A stretch of DNA of 45,377 nt from DASUZB01 sp035535495 (GTDB lineage: Bacteria; Actinomycetota; CALGFH01). The DNA lies in assembly GCA_035535495.1 (NCBI GenBank), contig DATLQA010000101.1, forward strand, positions 1-45,377. Direction: 5' to 3'. The translations under genes were made by a program, and so were the position numbers. The notes beneath the pieces are model-generated. The model was not told the DNA's origin. It did not search any database and saw nothing but the letters and a program-made list of their open reading frames with translations. Positions 8,139-16,436 of this stretch are shown piece by piece. Within the stretch, counting starts at the first letter, position 1, and each line of letters begins with the position of its first letter.

Positions 8139-10433
8139 ATGACCGCTTCGACCGTGCACGGCTATCCGCGCATCGGCGGCCGGCGGGAGCTGAAGGCCGC
8201 CACCGAGGCCTACTGGGCCGGCAGGACGCCGACGGAGGAGCTGGAGGCCACCGGCCGGGAGCTCCGCCGTGACGCCTGGGAGTTCCTGCGCGACGCCGGG
8301 ATCGAGGAGATCCCCTCCAACCACTTCAGCTTCTACGACCAGGTGCTCGACACCATCGCCATGGTCGGGGCGGTCCCCGAGCGCTTCGGCGGTGGCGGCG
8401 CCGACGGCGTCGACCTCGGCACCTATTTCGCCATGGCCAGAGGGCGGGCCGACGCGCCGCCGCTGGAGATGACCAAGTGGTTCGACACCAACTACCACTA
8501 CCTGGTCCCCGAGCTCGGGCCTGGCAGCGGCTTCCGGTCGCGCCAGCGCAAGCCGCTGGCCGAGCTGGCCGAGGCGGCCGAGCTCGGCATCGCCACCCGC
8601 CCGGTGCTGGTCGGGCCGGTCACCTTCCTGCTGCTCGGCAAGGCGGCCGCGGGCGCGCCGGCCGGCTTCGACCGGCTGTCGCTGCTGGACGACCTGCTGG
8701 AGGTGTACGCGGAGCTGCTCGAGGCGCTGGCGGCGGCGGGAGCCGGGTGGGTCCAGCTCGACGAGCCCGCCTTCGCGCAGGACCGCACCCCGGCCGAGCT
8801 GGACGCCCTGGCTCGCGCCTACGACCGGCTCGGGCGGCTGCCGCGCCGGCCGAGGCTGCTGGTGTCCAGCTACTTCGACCATCTCGGGGACGCGCTCGGG
8901 GTGCTCGCCTCCAGCCCGGTCGACGGGCTCGGGCTCGATTTCACCCGCGGCGGTGCCCGCAACCTCGAGCTGCTCGCCCAGGCGGGCGGCCTGCCAGGCA
9001 AGCGGCTGGTCGCCGGGGTGGTCGACGGCCGCAACGTCTGGGTGAACGACCTGGAGCGGTCGCTGGCACTGCTGGGGACCCTGCGGGGTCTGGCCGACGA
9101 GGTGGTCGTCGCGCCCTCGTGCTCCCTGCAGCACGTCCCGATCGACGTGGACGCCGAGCCGGCCCTCGACCCGGCGCTCCGTCCCTGGCTGGCGTTCGCC
9201 AGGCAGAAGGTCGCCGAGGTGGTCACCCTGGCGCGCGGGCTCACCGACGGGACCGAGGCGGTCGCCGGCGAGCTGGCCGAGCGCCGCCGGGTGCTCGACG
9301 GCCGCCGCGCCTCCCGCCTGGTGGTCGATCCGGCCGTCCGGGAGCGGCTGGCCCGCACCGACCAGGACCACGCCCGCCGGGCGAGCCCGTATTCCGTGCG
9401 GGCCAAGGCGCAGCAGGCCCGGCTGGGGCTGCCGCTGCTGCCCACCACCACCATCGGGTCGTTCCCGCAAACCCCCGACCTGCGCAAGGTGCGGGCGGCC
9501 GCGCGTCGCGGCGAGATCGACCAGGACGCCTACACCGCACGGATGGAGGCGGAGATCGCCGAGGTGATCCGGTTGCAGGAGGAGCTCGGGCTGGACGTGC
9601 TCGTCCACGGCGAGCCCGAGCGCAACGACATGGTGCAGTACTTCGGCGAGCAGCTCGACGGCTACGCGGTCACCGAATACGGCTGGGTGCAGTCCTACGG
9701 CACCCGCTACGTGCGGCCGCCGATCATCTTCGGTGACGTGCGCCGCCCGCGGCCGATGACGGTCGCCTGGAGCCGCTACGCCCAGTCCCGCACCACCAGG
9801 CCGGTGAAGGGCATGCTCACCGGTCCGGTGACGATGGTGAAGTGGTCGTTCCCGCGGGACGACCAGCCGCTGGCCGAGACCACCAGGCAGGTCGCCCTCG
9901 CCCTGCGGGACGAGGTCGCCGACCTGGAGGCCGCCGGCGTCGGCATCATCCAGGTCGACGAGCCGGCGATCCGCGAGGGCATGCCGCTCCGCCGCGAGCA
10001 CCGCGCCGCCTACCTGGAATGGGCGGTGGAGGCGTTCCGGCTGGCGACCGGCGTGGTCCGCGACGAGACCCAGATCCACACGCACATGTGCTATTCGGAG
10101 TTCGGCGACATCCTGCCGGCGATCGGCGCGCTGGACGCCGACGTGACCTCGGTGGAGGCGGCCCGGTCGGGCATGAGCCTGGTCGCCGACCTCCAGGGCG
10201 CCGGCTACGAGCAGGAGATCGGGCTCGGCGTCTACGACATCCACTCGCCGCAGGTGCCGCCGGTCGCCGCGATGGAGGCGCTGCTGCGGCAGGCCCTGAC
10301 GGTCCTCGAGCCGACCCAGCTCTGGGTCAACCCGGACTGCGGTCTCAAGACCCGCGGCTACGACGAGGTGAAGGCTGCCCTCCACAATCTGGTCACCGCC
10401 GCCCGGACCGTGCGGGAGGGGGTCAGTCGCTGA
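8139..10433 (+). CDS. metE: Cobalamin-independent methionine synthase (MetE)
   Basis: 5-Methyltetrahydropteroyltriglutamate-homocysteine methyltransferase, the last step of methionine synthesis without B12. The 764 residues are close to the E. coli length (753). The N-terminal barrel opens with GYPRIGGRRELK and holds TKWFDTNYHYLVPE. The C-terminal catalytic barrel has TTTIGSFPQTPDLRK, VHGEPERNDMVQYF, QSYGTRYVRPP, MLTGPVTM and IQVDEPAIREG. The zinc ligands are all in place: His649, Cys651, Glu673 and Cys734, each exactly 8 residues further than the E. coli ligands. ATG 8139 has GAGGAG 5 nt upstream. Its stop abuts the stop of convergent glpX. Confidence 0.97.
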   Translation: MTASTVHGYPRIGGRRELKAATEAYWAGRTPTEELEATGRELRRDAWEFLRDAGIEEIPSNHFSFYDQVLDTIAMVGAVPERFGGGGADGVDLGTYFAMARGRADAPPLEMTKWFDTNYHYLVPELGPGSGFRSRQRKPLAELAEAAELGIATRPVLVGPVTFLLLGKAAAGAPAGFDRLSLLDDLLEVYAELLEALAAAGAGWVQLDEPAFAQDRTPAELDALARAYDRLGRLPRRPRLLVSSYFDHLGDALGVLASSPVDGLGLDFTRGGARNLELLAQAGGLPGKRLVAGVVDGRNVWVNDLERSLALLGTLRGLADEVVVAPSCSLQHVPIDVDAEPALDPALRPWLAFARQKVAEVVTLARGLTDGTEAVAGELAERRRVLDGRRASRLVVDPAVRERLARTDQDHARRASPYSVRAKAQQARLGLPLLPTTTIGSFPQTPDLRKVRAAARRGEIDQDAYTARMEAEIAEVIRLQEELGLDVLVHGEPERNDMVQYFGEQLDGYAVTEYGWVQSYGTRYVRPPIIFGDVRRPRPMTVAWSRYAQSRTTRPVKGMLTGPVTMVKWSFPRDDQPLAETTRQVALALRDEVADLEAAGVGIIQVDEPAIREGMPLRREHRAAYLEWAVEAFRLATGVVRDETQIHTHMCYSEFGDILPAIGALDADVTSVEAARSGMSLVADLQGAGYEQEIGLGVYDIHSPQVPPVAAMEALLRQALTVLEPTQLWVNPDCGLKTRGYDEVKAALHNLVTAARTVREGVSR

Positions 10434-11435
10434 TCAACCGAAGTCGATGCTGGCGTAGCGGTTGAGCTTCGAGAACTGGTGCCGGGCCTCGATCAGGCGG
10501 ACGGTGCCGGATTTCGAGCGCATCGACAGCGACTGGGTGGTGGCCCCGCGGCCGTCGAAGCGGACCCCCCGGACCAGCTCCCCGTCGGTCACGCCGGTGG
10601 CGGCGAAGAACACGTTGTCGCCGCGGACCAGGTCGTCGATGGTGAGCACCTGGTCGAGGTCGTAGCCGGCGTCCAGGGCGGCCTGGCGCTCGCCGTCGTC
10701 GCGCGGCCACAGCCGCCCGAACATCACCCCGTCGAGGCACTTGAGCGCGCAGGCGGCGATCACCGCTTCGGGCGTCCCGCCGACGCCGATCAGCAGGTCG
10801 ACACCGGTGCCCGGGCGGGCGGCCATGATCGCGCCGGCTACGTCGCCGTCGGGGATCAGCTTGATGCGCGCGCCGGCCTGGCGGACCTGCTCGACGATCT
10901 CCTGGTGGCGGGGCCGGTCGAGGATGCAGACGGTGAGGTCGCTGACGTCGCCGCCCTTGGCCCTGGCGAGCTTGGCCAGGTTGTCGGCGATCGGCGCCTC
11001 GAAGTCGAGCACCCCGGCCCCGTCGGGCCCGGCGGCCAGCTTCTCCATGTAGACGCAGGGGCCCGGGTCGAACATGGTGCCCTGGTCGGACAGGGCCACC
11101 ACCGCGATGGCGTTGGGCTGGCTCTTGGCGGTCAGGGTGGTGCCGTCGACGGGGTCCACGGCGATGTCGACCCGCGGGTCCTGGCCGTTGCCGATCTCCT
11201 CGCCGTTGTAGAGCATCGGCGCGCTGTCCTTCTCGCCCTCGCCGATGACCACCGTGCCGGTCATCGGGACCGACCCGAGCACCGCCCGCATGGCGTCGAC
11301 CGCGGCCTGGTCGACGGCCTCCTTGTCGCCGTAGCCCATCTTGCGGGCCGCCGCCATGGCCGCGGCCTCGGTCACGCGGACCAGTTCGAGGGCGAGGTTG
11401 CGATCGGGAGCTTCGCTGCCGGCTCGAGCGCTCAT
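10434..11435 (-). CDS. glpX: Class II fructose-1,6-bisphosphatase (GlpX)
   Basis: A 333-residue cytoplasmic enzyme hydrolysing fructose-1,6-bisphosphate to fructose-6-phosphate in gluconeogenesis. GlpX-type motifs are GEGEKDSAPML (66-76), VDPVDGTTLTAK (metal/phosphate site, about 93-104), IPDGDVAGAI, LLIGVGGTPEAVI and LKCLDG. ATG 11435 is preferred over GTG 11441 because AGGAGG sits 6 nt upstream of it. A TAGGGT -10-like box (complement of 11467-11472) is about 31 nt further upstream. The gene converges on metE with no intergenic base. Confidence 0.95.
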   Translation of the reverse strand: MSARAGSEAPDRNLALELVRVTEAAAMAAARKMGYGDKEAVDQAAVDAMRAVLGSVPMTGTVVIGEGEKDSAPMLYNGEEIGNGQDPRVDIAVDPVDGTTLTAKSQPNAIAVVALSDQGTMFDPGPCVYMEKLAAGPDGAGVLDFEAPIADNLAKLARAKGGDVSDLTVCILDRPRHQEIVEQVRQAGARIKLIPDGDVAGAIMAARPGTGVDLLIGVGGTPEAVIAACALKCLDGVMFGRLWPRDDGERQAALDAGYDLDQVLTIDDLVRGDNVFFAATGVTDGELVRGVRFDGRGATTQSLSMRSKSGTVRLIEARHQFSKLNRYASIDFG

Positions 11436-11576
11436 GGGCACCTCCTGGTCGGTCGTGCTGCGACAGACCCTACCCGCGCCAGGCCGGTGCGGCGAGAGGC
11501 CGGGCGTGCTTGCCGCGACCGCACCGGTCGGTCAGGCTTGCCGCATGCACTCCGATCGCCGGCAGGGACGGCCGCG

Positions 11577-12707
11577 GTGAGCGGTAGCCACCGGCACGCC
11601 CCGGCGCCGGTCGCGGGATCGCGGCTGGGAGAGGACGAGGGCGTCCGGGCGGTGATGATCGCCGCCGCGGGGCTCGCCCTGACCGCCGCGGTCGAGTTCG
11701 TCTTCGCCGCCGCCAGCGGCTCGGTGGCGCTGCTCGCCGACGGCTTCCACAACCTGGGCGACGTGTTCACCACCGCCACCCTGCTGGTCGCGTTCGTGAT
11801 CGCCCGGCGCAGCGCCGACCGCCGCTACACCTTCGGGCTGGCCCGCGCCGAGGACGTCGCCGGCGTGCTGGTGGTCCTGGCGATCGCGGCCTCGGCCGCG
11901 ATCGCGCTGACCGAGTCGCTGGCCAAGCTGACCGGCCCGGCCGTGCCGCTCCGCGGGCCCGGCTGGGCGCTCGCCGCCGCCCTGGTCGGCATGCTCGGCA
12001 ACGAGGCGGTGGCCCAGTACAAGGTGCGCGTCGGGCGGCGCATCAACTCGGTGCCCCTGCAGGCTGACGGCCAGCACTCCCGGGTGGACGGCCTGGCCAG
12101 CCTGGCCGCCGCCGCCGGCATCGCCGGCAGCTGGGCGGGCTGGCCGGCGGCCGACCCGCTGGCCGGGGTGCTGCTCTCGGCGGTGATCGTCTGGGTGCTG
12201 GTCGGCGCGGTCCGCGACGTGCTCGCCCGCCTGCTCGACCGGGTCGACCCCGAGGTGGTGGACGCGATCGAGCAGGCCGCCTCCTCGGTGCCGGGGGCGA
12301 GCCAGGCCCATGCCGTCCGGGCCCGCTGGCTGGGCCGCTCCCTGCAGGTGCTGATCCACGTGAGCGTGGACGCGGAGATGCCGCTCGGCGAGGCGCACGC
12401 GCTGGGGGAGCGGGTGCGGCACCGCATCTTCCACAGCCAGCCAGGGGTGGCCGAGGTCGACGTCCACCTCGACCCGGCAGGCCCCGACCAGCATGTCAGC
12501 CACGCCGAGACCATGCACCACGTCGCCGCCGGCCATCCGGAGCACGACGGCGACGACCACGCCCATGAGCTTGAACATGACGGGACCGGGGGAGGACAGC
12601 CGGGGCGGGTGCGTGCACCGGCACGACGAGGAGGAGGTGGTGAGGATGCTGACCGAACTGGTGGTCAAGCTGGAGCACCGCCCGGGCACGCTGGCCGCCC
12701 TGAGTGA
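11577..12707 (+). CDS. Cation diffusion facilitator (CDF) metal efflux protein with His-rich tail
   Basis: A 376-residue CDF transporter exporting divalent metal in exchange for protons. Six helices lie between residues 24 and 215. The metal-site motifs DGFHNLGD (Asp55, His58, Asp62) in TM2 and DGQHSRVD (Asp164, His167, Asp171) in TM5 have the HxxxD form of zinc-type members. A cytoplasmic ferredoxin-like domain follows (about 222-300). Residues 306-334 are rich in His and Asp, likely a metal-sensing tail. The last ~40 residues are read in an overlapping frame with the next gene. GTG 11577 is the assumed start; it has a poor ribosome binding site and sits in a GTGA overlap with a possible 11-codon leader (ATG 11545). 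A later start at ATG 11655 would cut into the first helix. Confidence 0.85.
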   Translation: MSGSHRHAPAPVAGSRLGEDEGVRAVMIAAAGLALTAAVEFVFAAASGSVALLADGFHNLGDVFTTATLLVAFVIARRSADRRYTFGLARAEDVAGVLVVLAIAASAAIALTESLAKLTGPAVPLRGPGWALAAALVGMLGNEAVAQYKVRVGRRINSVPLQADGQHSRVDGLASLAAAAGIAGSWAGWPAADPLAGVLLSAVIVWVLVGAVRDVLARLLDRVDPEVVDAIEQAASSVPGASQAHAVRARWLGRSLQVLIHVSVDAEMPLGEAHALGERVRHRIFHSQPGVAEVDVHLDPAGPDQHVSHAETMHHVAAGHPEHDGDDHAHELEHDGTGGGQPGRVRAPARRGGGGEDADRTGGQAGAPPGHAGRPE

Positions 12708-13032
12708 GCTGCTCGGCGCGAACGAGGTCGACATCGTGGCGTTGGCGGTGATGGCCACCTCGGGCGACGAGGCGGTCGCCCGCATGGTGGTGGAGCCCGC
12801 CGACACGGCCGTCAAGGTGCTCGGCGAGGCCGGCGCGCGGCTCGAACGGGTGCACGAGGTGCTGGTCGTGACGCTGGACGACGAACCGGGCGCGCTGGGA
12901 CGCTACTGCCGCCAGCTGGCCGACGCCGGCATCAACCTGGAGGCGGTCTACGTGGCCGGTGACGAGGACGGCTCCAAGCAGCTGGTGATGGCCGTCAGCG
13001 ACCTGGAAGCGGCCCGCCGCATCCCGTCCTGA
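12646..13032 (+). CDS. Tandem ACT-domain protein
   Basis: A 128-residue protein made of two ACT modules. The first is LVVKLEHRPGTLAALSELLGANEVDI (residues 4-29 and on); the second starts at LVVTLDDEPGALGRYCRQLADAGINL near residue 72. ACT domains bind amino acids or similar small ligands and usually regulate enzymes; stand-alone pairs act as small-molecule sensors. No catalytic domain is attached. ATG 12646 is supported by a GGAGGAGG run about 10 nt upstream; GTG 12640 is an alternative. It overlaps the 3' end of the CDF gene by 62 nt, so the two are likely co-translated. The ligand is not deducible. Confidence 0.8.
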   Translation: MLTELVVKLEHRPGTLAALSELLGANEVDIVALAVMATSGDEAVARMVVEPADTAVKVLGEAGARLERVHEVLVVTLDDEPGALGRYCRQLADAGINLEAVYVAGDEDGSKQLVMAVSDLEAARRIPS

Positions 13033-13044
13033 GCCCGGCGCCTG

Positions 13045-13320
13045 CTACAGCGTCCGCAGCCGGCAGGAGAGCGGCTTGGCCAGCAGGTCGGCAAAGGCGG
13101 TCCTGGCCATCGTGACCGAGCGCGGGTCGAGCGCGGCGCCCGCCGTCGGGTCGTCCCAGCAGCTCACCGCGAGCAGGTCGGGTCCCTCGCGGAGGACGAC
13201 GCCGCCGCGGAAGCCGGGCTGGGAGCGCTCCAGCGGCCCGATCTGGTCGCGCCAGCGCGCCACCATGGCCCTGGCCTCGTGCTCCGAGCGCGCGGTCGCG
13301 CGCACCACCCGAGCGATCAA
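13045..13320 (-). CDS. Small ABM/dimeric alpha-beta barrel-like protein
   Basis: A 91-residue protein with a beta-alpha-beta pattern (LIARVVRATARSEHE, helix, SQPGFRGGVVLREGPDLLAVSCWDD) like antibiotic-biosynthesis-monooxygenase-type dimeric barrels. No active-site residue can be assigned. The start is taken as TTG 13320 because GGAGG lies 4 nt upstream and the first strand begins there. An ATG at 13383 would add 21 residues of low-quality sequence and has no ribosome binding site. It is convergent with the ACT gene (12-nt gap) and divergent from the MgtC-like gene. The fold assignment is moderate and the function is unknown. Confidence 0.6.
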   Translation of the reverse strand: MIARVVRATARSEHEARAMVARWRDQIGPLERSQPGFRGGVVLREGPDLLAVSCWDDPTAGAALDPRSVTMARTAFADLLAKPLSCRLRTL

Positions 13321-13452
13321 CGGTCCTCCGTCCCCTGGCCGTCGCCTGTTCGAGCTATCGACGGTCGCTGACCAGGCGCTCATGATCAGAAGTGACTACC
13401 GGTGGTTGGCTGTAGCATCGCCCGATCGAAGAACGCGGTGGAAGGCGCCCAC

Positions 13453-14100
13453 ATGCCGACCGAGATCGAGCAGCTCGCCCGCCTCGCCCTCGCCGCCGTC
13501 CTCGCCGGGGTGATCGGCGCCGAGCGGGAGCTGTCCGACCAGCCCGCCGGGCTCCGGACGCACATCCTGCTGGGCGTCGGCGCCTGCCTGTTCACGCTGG
13601 TGTCGGCGTACGGGTTCGGCCCGAACAGCGACCCGAGCCGGCTCGCCGCCCAGATCGTCACCGGCATCGGCTTCCTCGGCGGCGGCGCGATCCTGCGCCA
13701 CGGCTTCACCATCAGGGGGCTGACCACCGCGGCCAGCATCTGGGCGACCTGCGCCCTCGGCGTGGCCGTCGGGGTCGGCTCCTACGTGCTCGCGGTCGGC
13801 GCCACGGTGCTGGTGCTCGGCGCCCTGGTGGGCCTCCGGGCGATCCGCAACCTGCTGCGCCACCACGGCTCCAGCCGGGAGGAGCTGACCGTGCTGACCG
13901 CCCCCGACTTCGAGGTCGAGACGCTGACGCGGCTGCTCCACGACGAAGGCGTCAGCGTCCGCGGCATGGAGCGCGAGGTGGGCACGGACGGCGGACGGGT
14001 CCAACTGGTCGCCAAGCTGCCTCCCCGCTACCGGGCTGAGCACCTGGTCGAGGCGGTGGCCGGGCTGGACGGCGTGCGGGAGGTCGAGTGGGAGGGCTGA
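13453..14100 (+). CDS. MgtC/SapB family membrane protein
   Basis: A 215-residue inner-membrane protein. Four helices in the first ~130 residues carry the MgtC signatures GAERELSDQPAGLRTHILLGVGA, IGFLGGGAILRHG and RGLTTAASIWATCALG. Residues ~140-215 form a soluble ACT-like domain (LTVLTAPDFEVETLTRLL). MgtC-type proteins are linked to growth at low magnesium and to control of ATP synthase or phosphate uptake in pathogens; the role here is unproven. ATG 13453 has GGAAGG 8 nt upstream. A TAGCAT -10-like box lies at 13413-13418. Confidence 0.88.
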   Translation: MPTEIEQLARLALAAVLAGVIGAERELSDQPAGLRTHILLGVGACLFTLVSAYGFGPNSDPSRLAAQIVTGIGFLGGGAILRHGFTIRGLTTAASIWATCALGVAVGVGSYVLAVGATVLVLGALVGLRAIRNLLRHHGSSREELTVLTAPDFEVETLTRLLHDEGVSVRGMEREVGTDGGRVQLVAKLPPRYRAEHLVEAVAGLDGVREVEWEG

Positions 14101-14104
14101 CCCC

Positions 14105-14599
14105 TCAGCCGCCAGCGGTAGCCGGGTTCACGTAGAGGTCGCCGCGGGCGAAGCGGGTGGCGACGCGGGCCAGCGCCTGGGTCCGCGGCGTGCGCGGGGC
14201 GCCGTCCGCGTCCCAGGCCTGGCCGGTGCACGCGCGGCGGAAGCCGGGCCCGTCCGGCACGGCCGGGCAGGCCGCGTCCGGGCCGACGAAGGCGCGCAGG
14301 TCGCCGCCGCGCCGGTCGACGATCACCACGCGACCGTGGGGTCCAGGCGCCTCGACCTCGGTCAGCGACCCTGGCGGGAACGCGGTCACCGCCGCGACCG
14401 CCACCCATGGGCTGCCCGGGCGGCCGCCCCTTGCCAGCAGCAGCACCCCCGCGACCAGGATCACCCCGGCCACCGCGGTTGCCGCCAGCAGCCACGGCAG
14501 GCCGAGCTGGGTCCGCAGGATCAGCTTGCGGGCCTTGGCCGCGCGGGGTGGCAGGTAGGCGGTGCGCTCGGGGCGCTGCTCGGCGTCGGGTGGCTGCAT
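14105..14599 (-). CDS. Hypothetical single-pass membrane protein
   Basis: 164 residues: a basic N-terminal cytoplasmic segment (about 1-33), one helix (LPWLLAATAVAGVILVAGV, about 34-55) and an extracytoplasmic domain of about 105 residues. That domain has two cysteines (AACPAV and RRACTG) and ends LYVNPATAGG. The order of short strands, GFRRACTGQAWDADG and a closing DLYVNP resembles a Rieske-type fold that has lost its iron-sulfur ligands; this is a weak impression only. It is convergent with the MgtC-like gene (4-nt gap). A TACCCT -10-like box on its strand (complement of 14668-14673) lies 68 nt upstream. Confidence 0.6.
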   Translation of the reverse strand: MQPPDAEQRPERTAYLPPRAAKARKLILRTQLGLPWLLAATAVAGVILVAGVLLLARGGRPGSPWVAVAAVTAFPPGSLTEVEAPGPHGRVVIVDRRGGDLRAFVGPDAACPAVPDGPGFRRACTGQAWDADGAPRTPRTQALARVATRFARGDLYVNPATAGG

Positions 14600-14640
14600 G
14601 GCTCGGGGCGGCGGGCCGGGGGCGGACCGGCTACGCCGGG

Positions 14641-14646
14641 TAGTAT
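14641..14646 (+). promoter_or_regulatory. Candidate -10 box upstream of the B12-subunit gene
   Basis: TAGTAT preceded by GGG in the 185-nt divergent gap. No convincing -35 is visible at the usual distance. Confidence 0.2.
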
Positions 14647-14784
14647 CTTCCGATTGGGGTCGGGCACAGGGTAGGCCGCCACGGCCGCGCCCGCCGCCCG
14701 GCCGCCTTCGAGGCCCTCGCGGGCTCCGCCGCCGCCGAGGCCGGCGACGCGACGAGGCTCAGGTCGAACGAAAGGCGGCGCACC

Positions 14785-15189
14785 GTGGCGCAGGGACGCA
14801 TCCGGGTGGTGGTGGCCAAACCTGGCCTTGACGGGCACGATCGCGGCATCAAGGTGGTCGCCCGCGCCCTGCGCGACGCCGGCTTCGAGGTGGTCTATGC
14901 CGGCCTGCACCAGACCCCCGAGCAGATCGTCGCCGCCGCCGTGCAGGAGGACGCCGACGCGGTCGGCCTCTCGATCCTCTCCGGCGCCCACATGACCCTG
15001 TTCCCACGGGTGCTCGAACTGCTCCGCCAACAGGGCGCGGACGACGTGCTGCTGTTCGGCGGCGGGATCATCCCGCAGCGGGACATCGACGCGCTCAAGG
15101 AGCAGGGCGTCGCGGAGATCTTCACCCCAGGGACCCCCACCCAGAAGATCGTCGACTGGCTACGGTCAGCGCTCAGCCCGGCGGCGTGA
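14785..15189 (+). CDS. Cobalamin-binding subunit of methylmalonyl-CoA mutase (C-terminal domain protein)
   Basis: A 134-residue stand-alone B12-binding domain. It has KPGLDGHDRGIK with the Asp-x-His-x-x-Gly motif whose His replaces the lower axial ligand of cobalamin, then LSILSGAHM and FGGGIIP for the nucleotide tail. In two-part mutases this piece pairs with a separate substrate-binding subunit to interconvert methylmalonyl-CoA and succinyl-CoA. The large subunit is not in this window. GTG 14785 is the start, with an AAAGG-type site upstream. sucC and sucD follow on the same strand, which use the product succinyl-CoA, so a propionate-to-succinate route is the likely context. Confidence 0.9.
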   Translation: MAQGRIRVVVAKPGLDGHDRGIKVVARALRDAGFEVVYAGLHQTPEQIVAAAVQEDADAVGLSILSGAHMTLFPRVLELLRQQGADDVLLFGGGIIPQRDIDALKEQGVAEIFTPGTPTQKIVDWLRSALSPAA

Positions 15190-15270
15190 GCCGCGCCTGC
15201 CCGGCCAGCCGGCACGGGCGCCAGGCCCACGACCGCCGCCCCAGGCCAGGTGAACGAGGAAAGGTGCCGC

Positions 15271-16434
15271 ATGGACCTGTTCGAGCATCAGGCGAAGGAG
15301 TTGTTCGCCAGGCACGGCGTGGCCGTTCCCAGGGGCCGCGTGGCCTGGTCGCCGGAGGAGGCTGAGGCGGCAGCGGCCGAGCTCGGCGGGACCGTCGTGG
15401 TCAAGGCGCAGGTCCAGACCGGCGGCCGCGGCAAGGCCGGCGGCATCCAGCTCGCCAGGGACGCCGCCGAGGCACGGGCGAAGGCCGAGCAGATCATCGG
15501 CATGGACATCCGCGGCCACACCGTCCGCCGGGTGCTGGTGGAGGAGGCCTCCGAGATCGCCGAGGAGTACTACCTCGCGCTGCTGCACGACCGGGCCGGC
15601 AAGGGCCTGCTGGCGATGGCCTCGGCCGAGGGCGGCGTGGAGATCGAGGAGGTCGCCAAGGCCACGCCAGAGGCGATCGTCCGGGTCCCGGTGAACCCGC
15701 TGACCGGGCTCCGCCCATACCACGTTGCCCAGGTCGTCTACGGCGCCGGCTTCGCGGTCGAGGCGCGCAAGGGCGCCGGTGAGATCCTCACCCAGCTCGC
15801 CGACGTACTGCTCGCCAACGACTGCATGCTGGTCGAGGTCAACCCGCTCGTCCTCACCTCCGACGGGCAGGTCAAGGCGCTCGACGGCAAGGTCACGCTG
15901 GACGACTCGGCCTTGTTCCGCCATCCCGAGCTGGAGGGGCTGCGCGACACCTTCGCGGTCGACCCCCAGGAGCAGGCGGCCAAGGAGCGCGACCTCAACT
16001 ACATCAAGCTGGACGGTCATGTCGGCATCATCGGCAACGGCGCCGGGCTGGTCATGTCCACCCTCGACGTGGTCGCCCAGGCCGGCGGCAAGGCGGCCAA
16101 CTTCCTGGACATCGGCGGGGGCGCCTCGGCCGAGACGATGACCGCCGGGCTCGAGGTGATCCTCTCCGACCCCAAGGTCCGCAGCGTGTTCGTCAACATC
16201 TTCGGCGGCATCACCCGCGGCGACCTGGTCGCCCAGGGCATCCTGGACGCCCTCGACCGGCTCGGCGACAAGCTCCAGGTCCCACTGGTGGTGCGGCTGG
16301 ACGGCACCAACGCCGAGGAGGGGCGCCGCCTGCTCGCCTCCTCACCCTCCGACAAGGTGGTGCCAGCCGCCACCATGCTCGAAGCGGCCGCCAGGGCGGT
16401 CGAGCTCGCCGGCGCCAGCAAAGGGGACGCGTAG
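15271..16434 (+). CDS. sucC: Succinyl-CoA synthetase beta subunit (SucC)
   Basis: A 387-residue ADP-forming type beta subunit converting succinyl-CoA and ADP/GDP plus phosphate to succinate and nucleotide triphosphate. The ATP-grasp domain starts at MDLFEHQAKELFARHGV and includes VVKAQVQTGGRGKAGGIQ and LVEVNPLV. The C-terminal CoA-ligase domain has GNGAGLVMSTLD, FLDIGGGAS and VNIFGGITRGD. ATG 15271 has GAGGAAAGG just upstream and is preferred over GTG 15250. sucD follows after 2 nt. Confidence 0.97.
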   Translation: MDLFEHQAKELFARHGVAVPRGRVAWSPEEAEAAAAELGGTVVVKAQVQTGGRGKAGGIQLARDAAEARAKAEQIIGMDIRGHTVRRVLVEEASEIAEEYYLALLHDRAGKGLLAMASAEGGVEIEEVAKATPEAIVRVPVNPLTGLRPYHVAQVVYGAGFAVEARKGAGEILTQLADVLLANDCMLVEVNPLVLTSDGQVKALDGKVTLDDSALFRHPELEGLRDTFAVDPQEQAAKERDLNYIKLDGHVGIIGNGAGLVMSTLDVVAQAGGKAANFLDIGGGASAETMTAGLEVILSDPKVRSVFVNIFGGITRGDLVAQGILDALDRLGDKLQVPLVVRLDGTNAEEGRRLLASSPSDKVVPAATMLEAAARAVELAGASKGDA

Positions 16435-16436
16435 CC

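Noticed and set aside
4726..8142. A 1,138-codon plus-strand open frame running through four genes
   Set aside because: It crosses genes on both strands in a shifted frame and its sequence is Arg/Ala/Pro-rich with no recognisable domain.
11545..11580. 11-codon mini-gene before the CDF gene, ending in GTGA overlap with it
   Set aside because: No ribosome binding site stands out, the peptide is only basic and polar, and such short frames are common by chance; kept only as a note on the CDF start.
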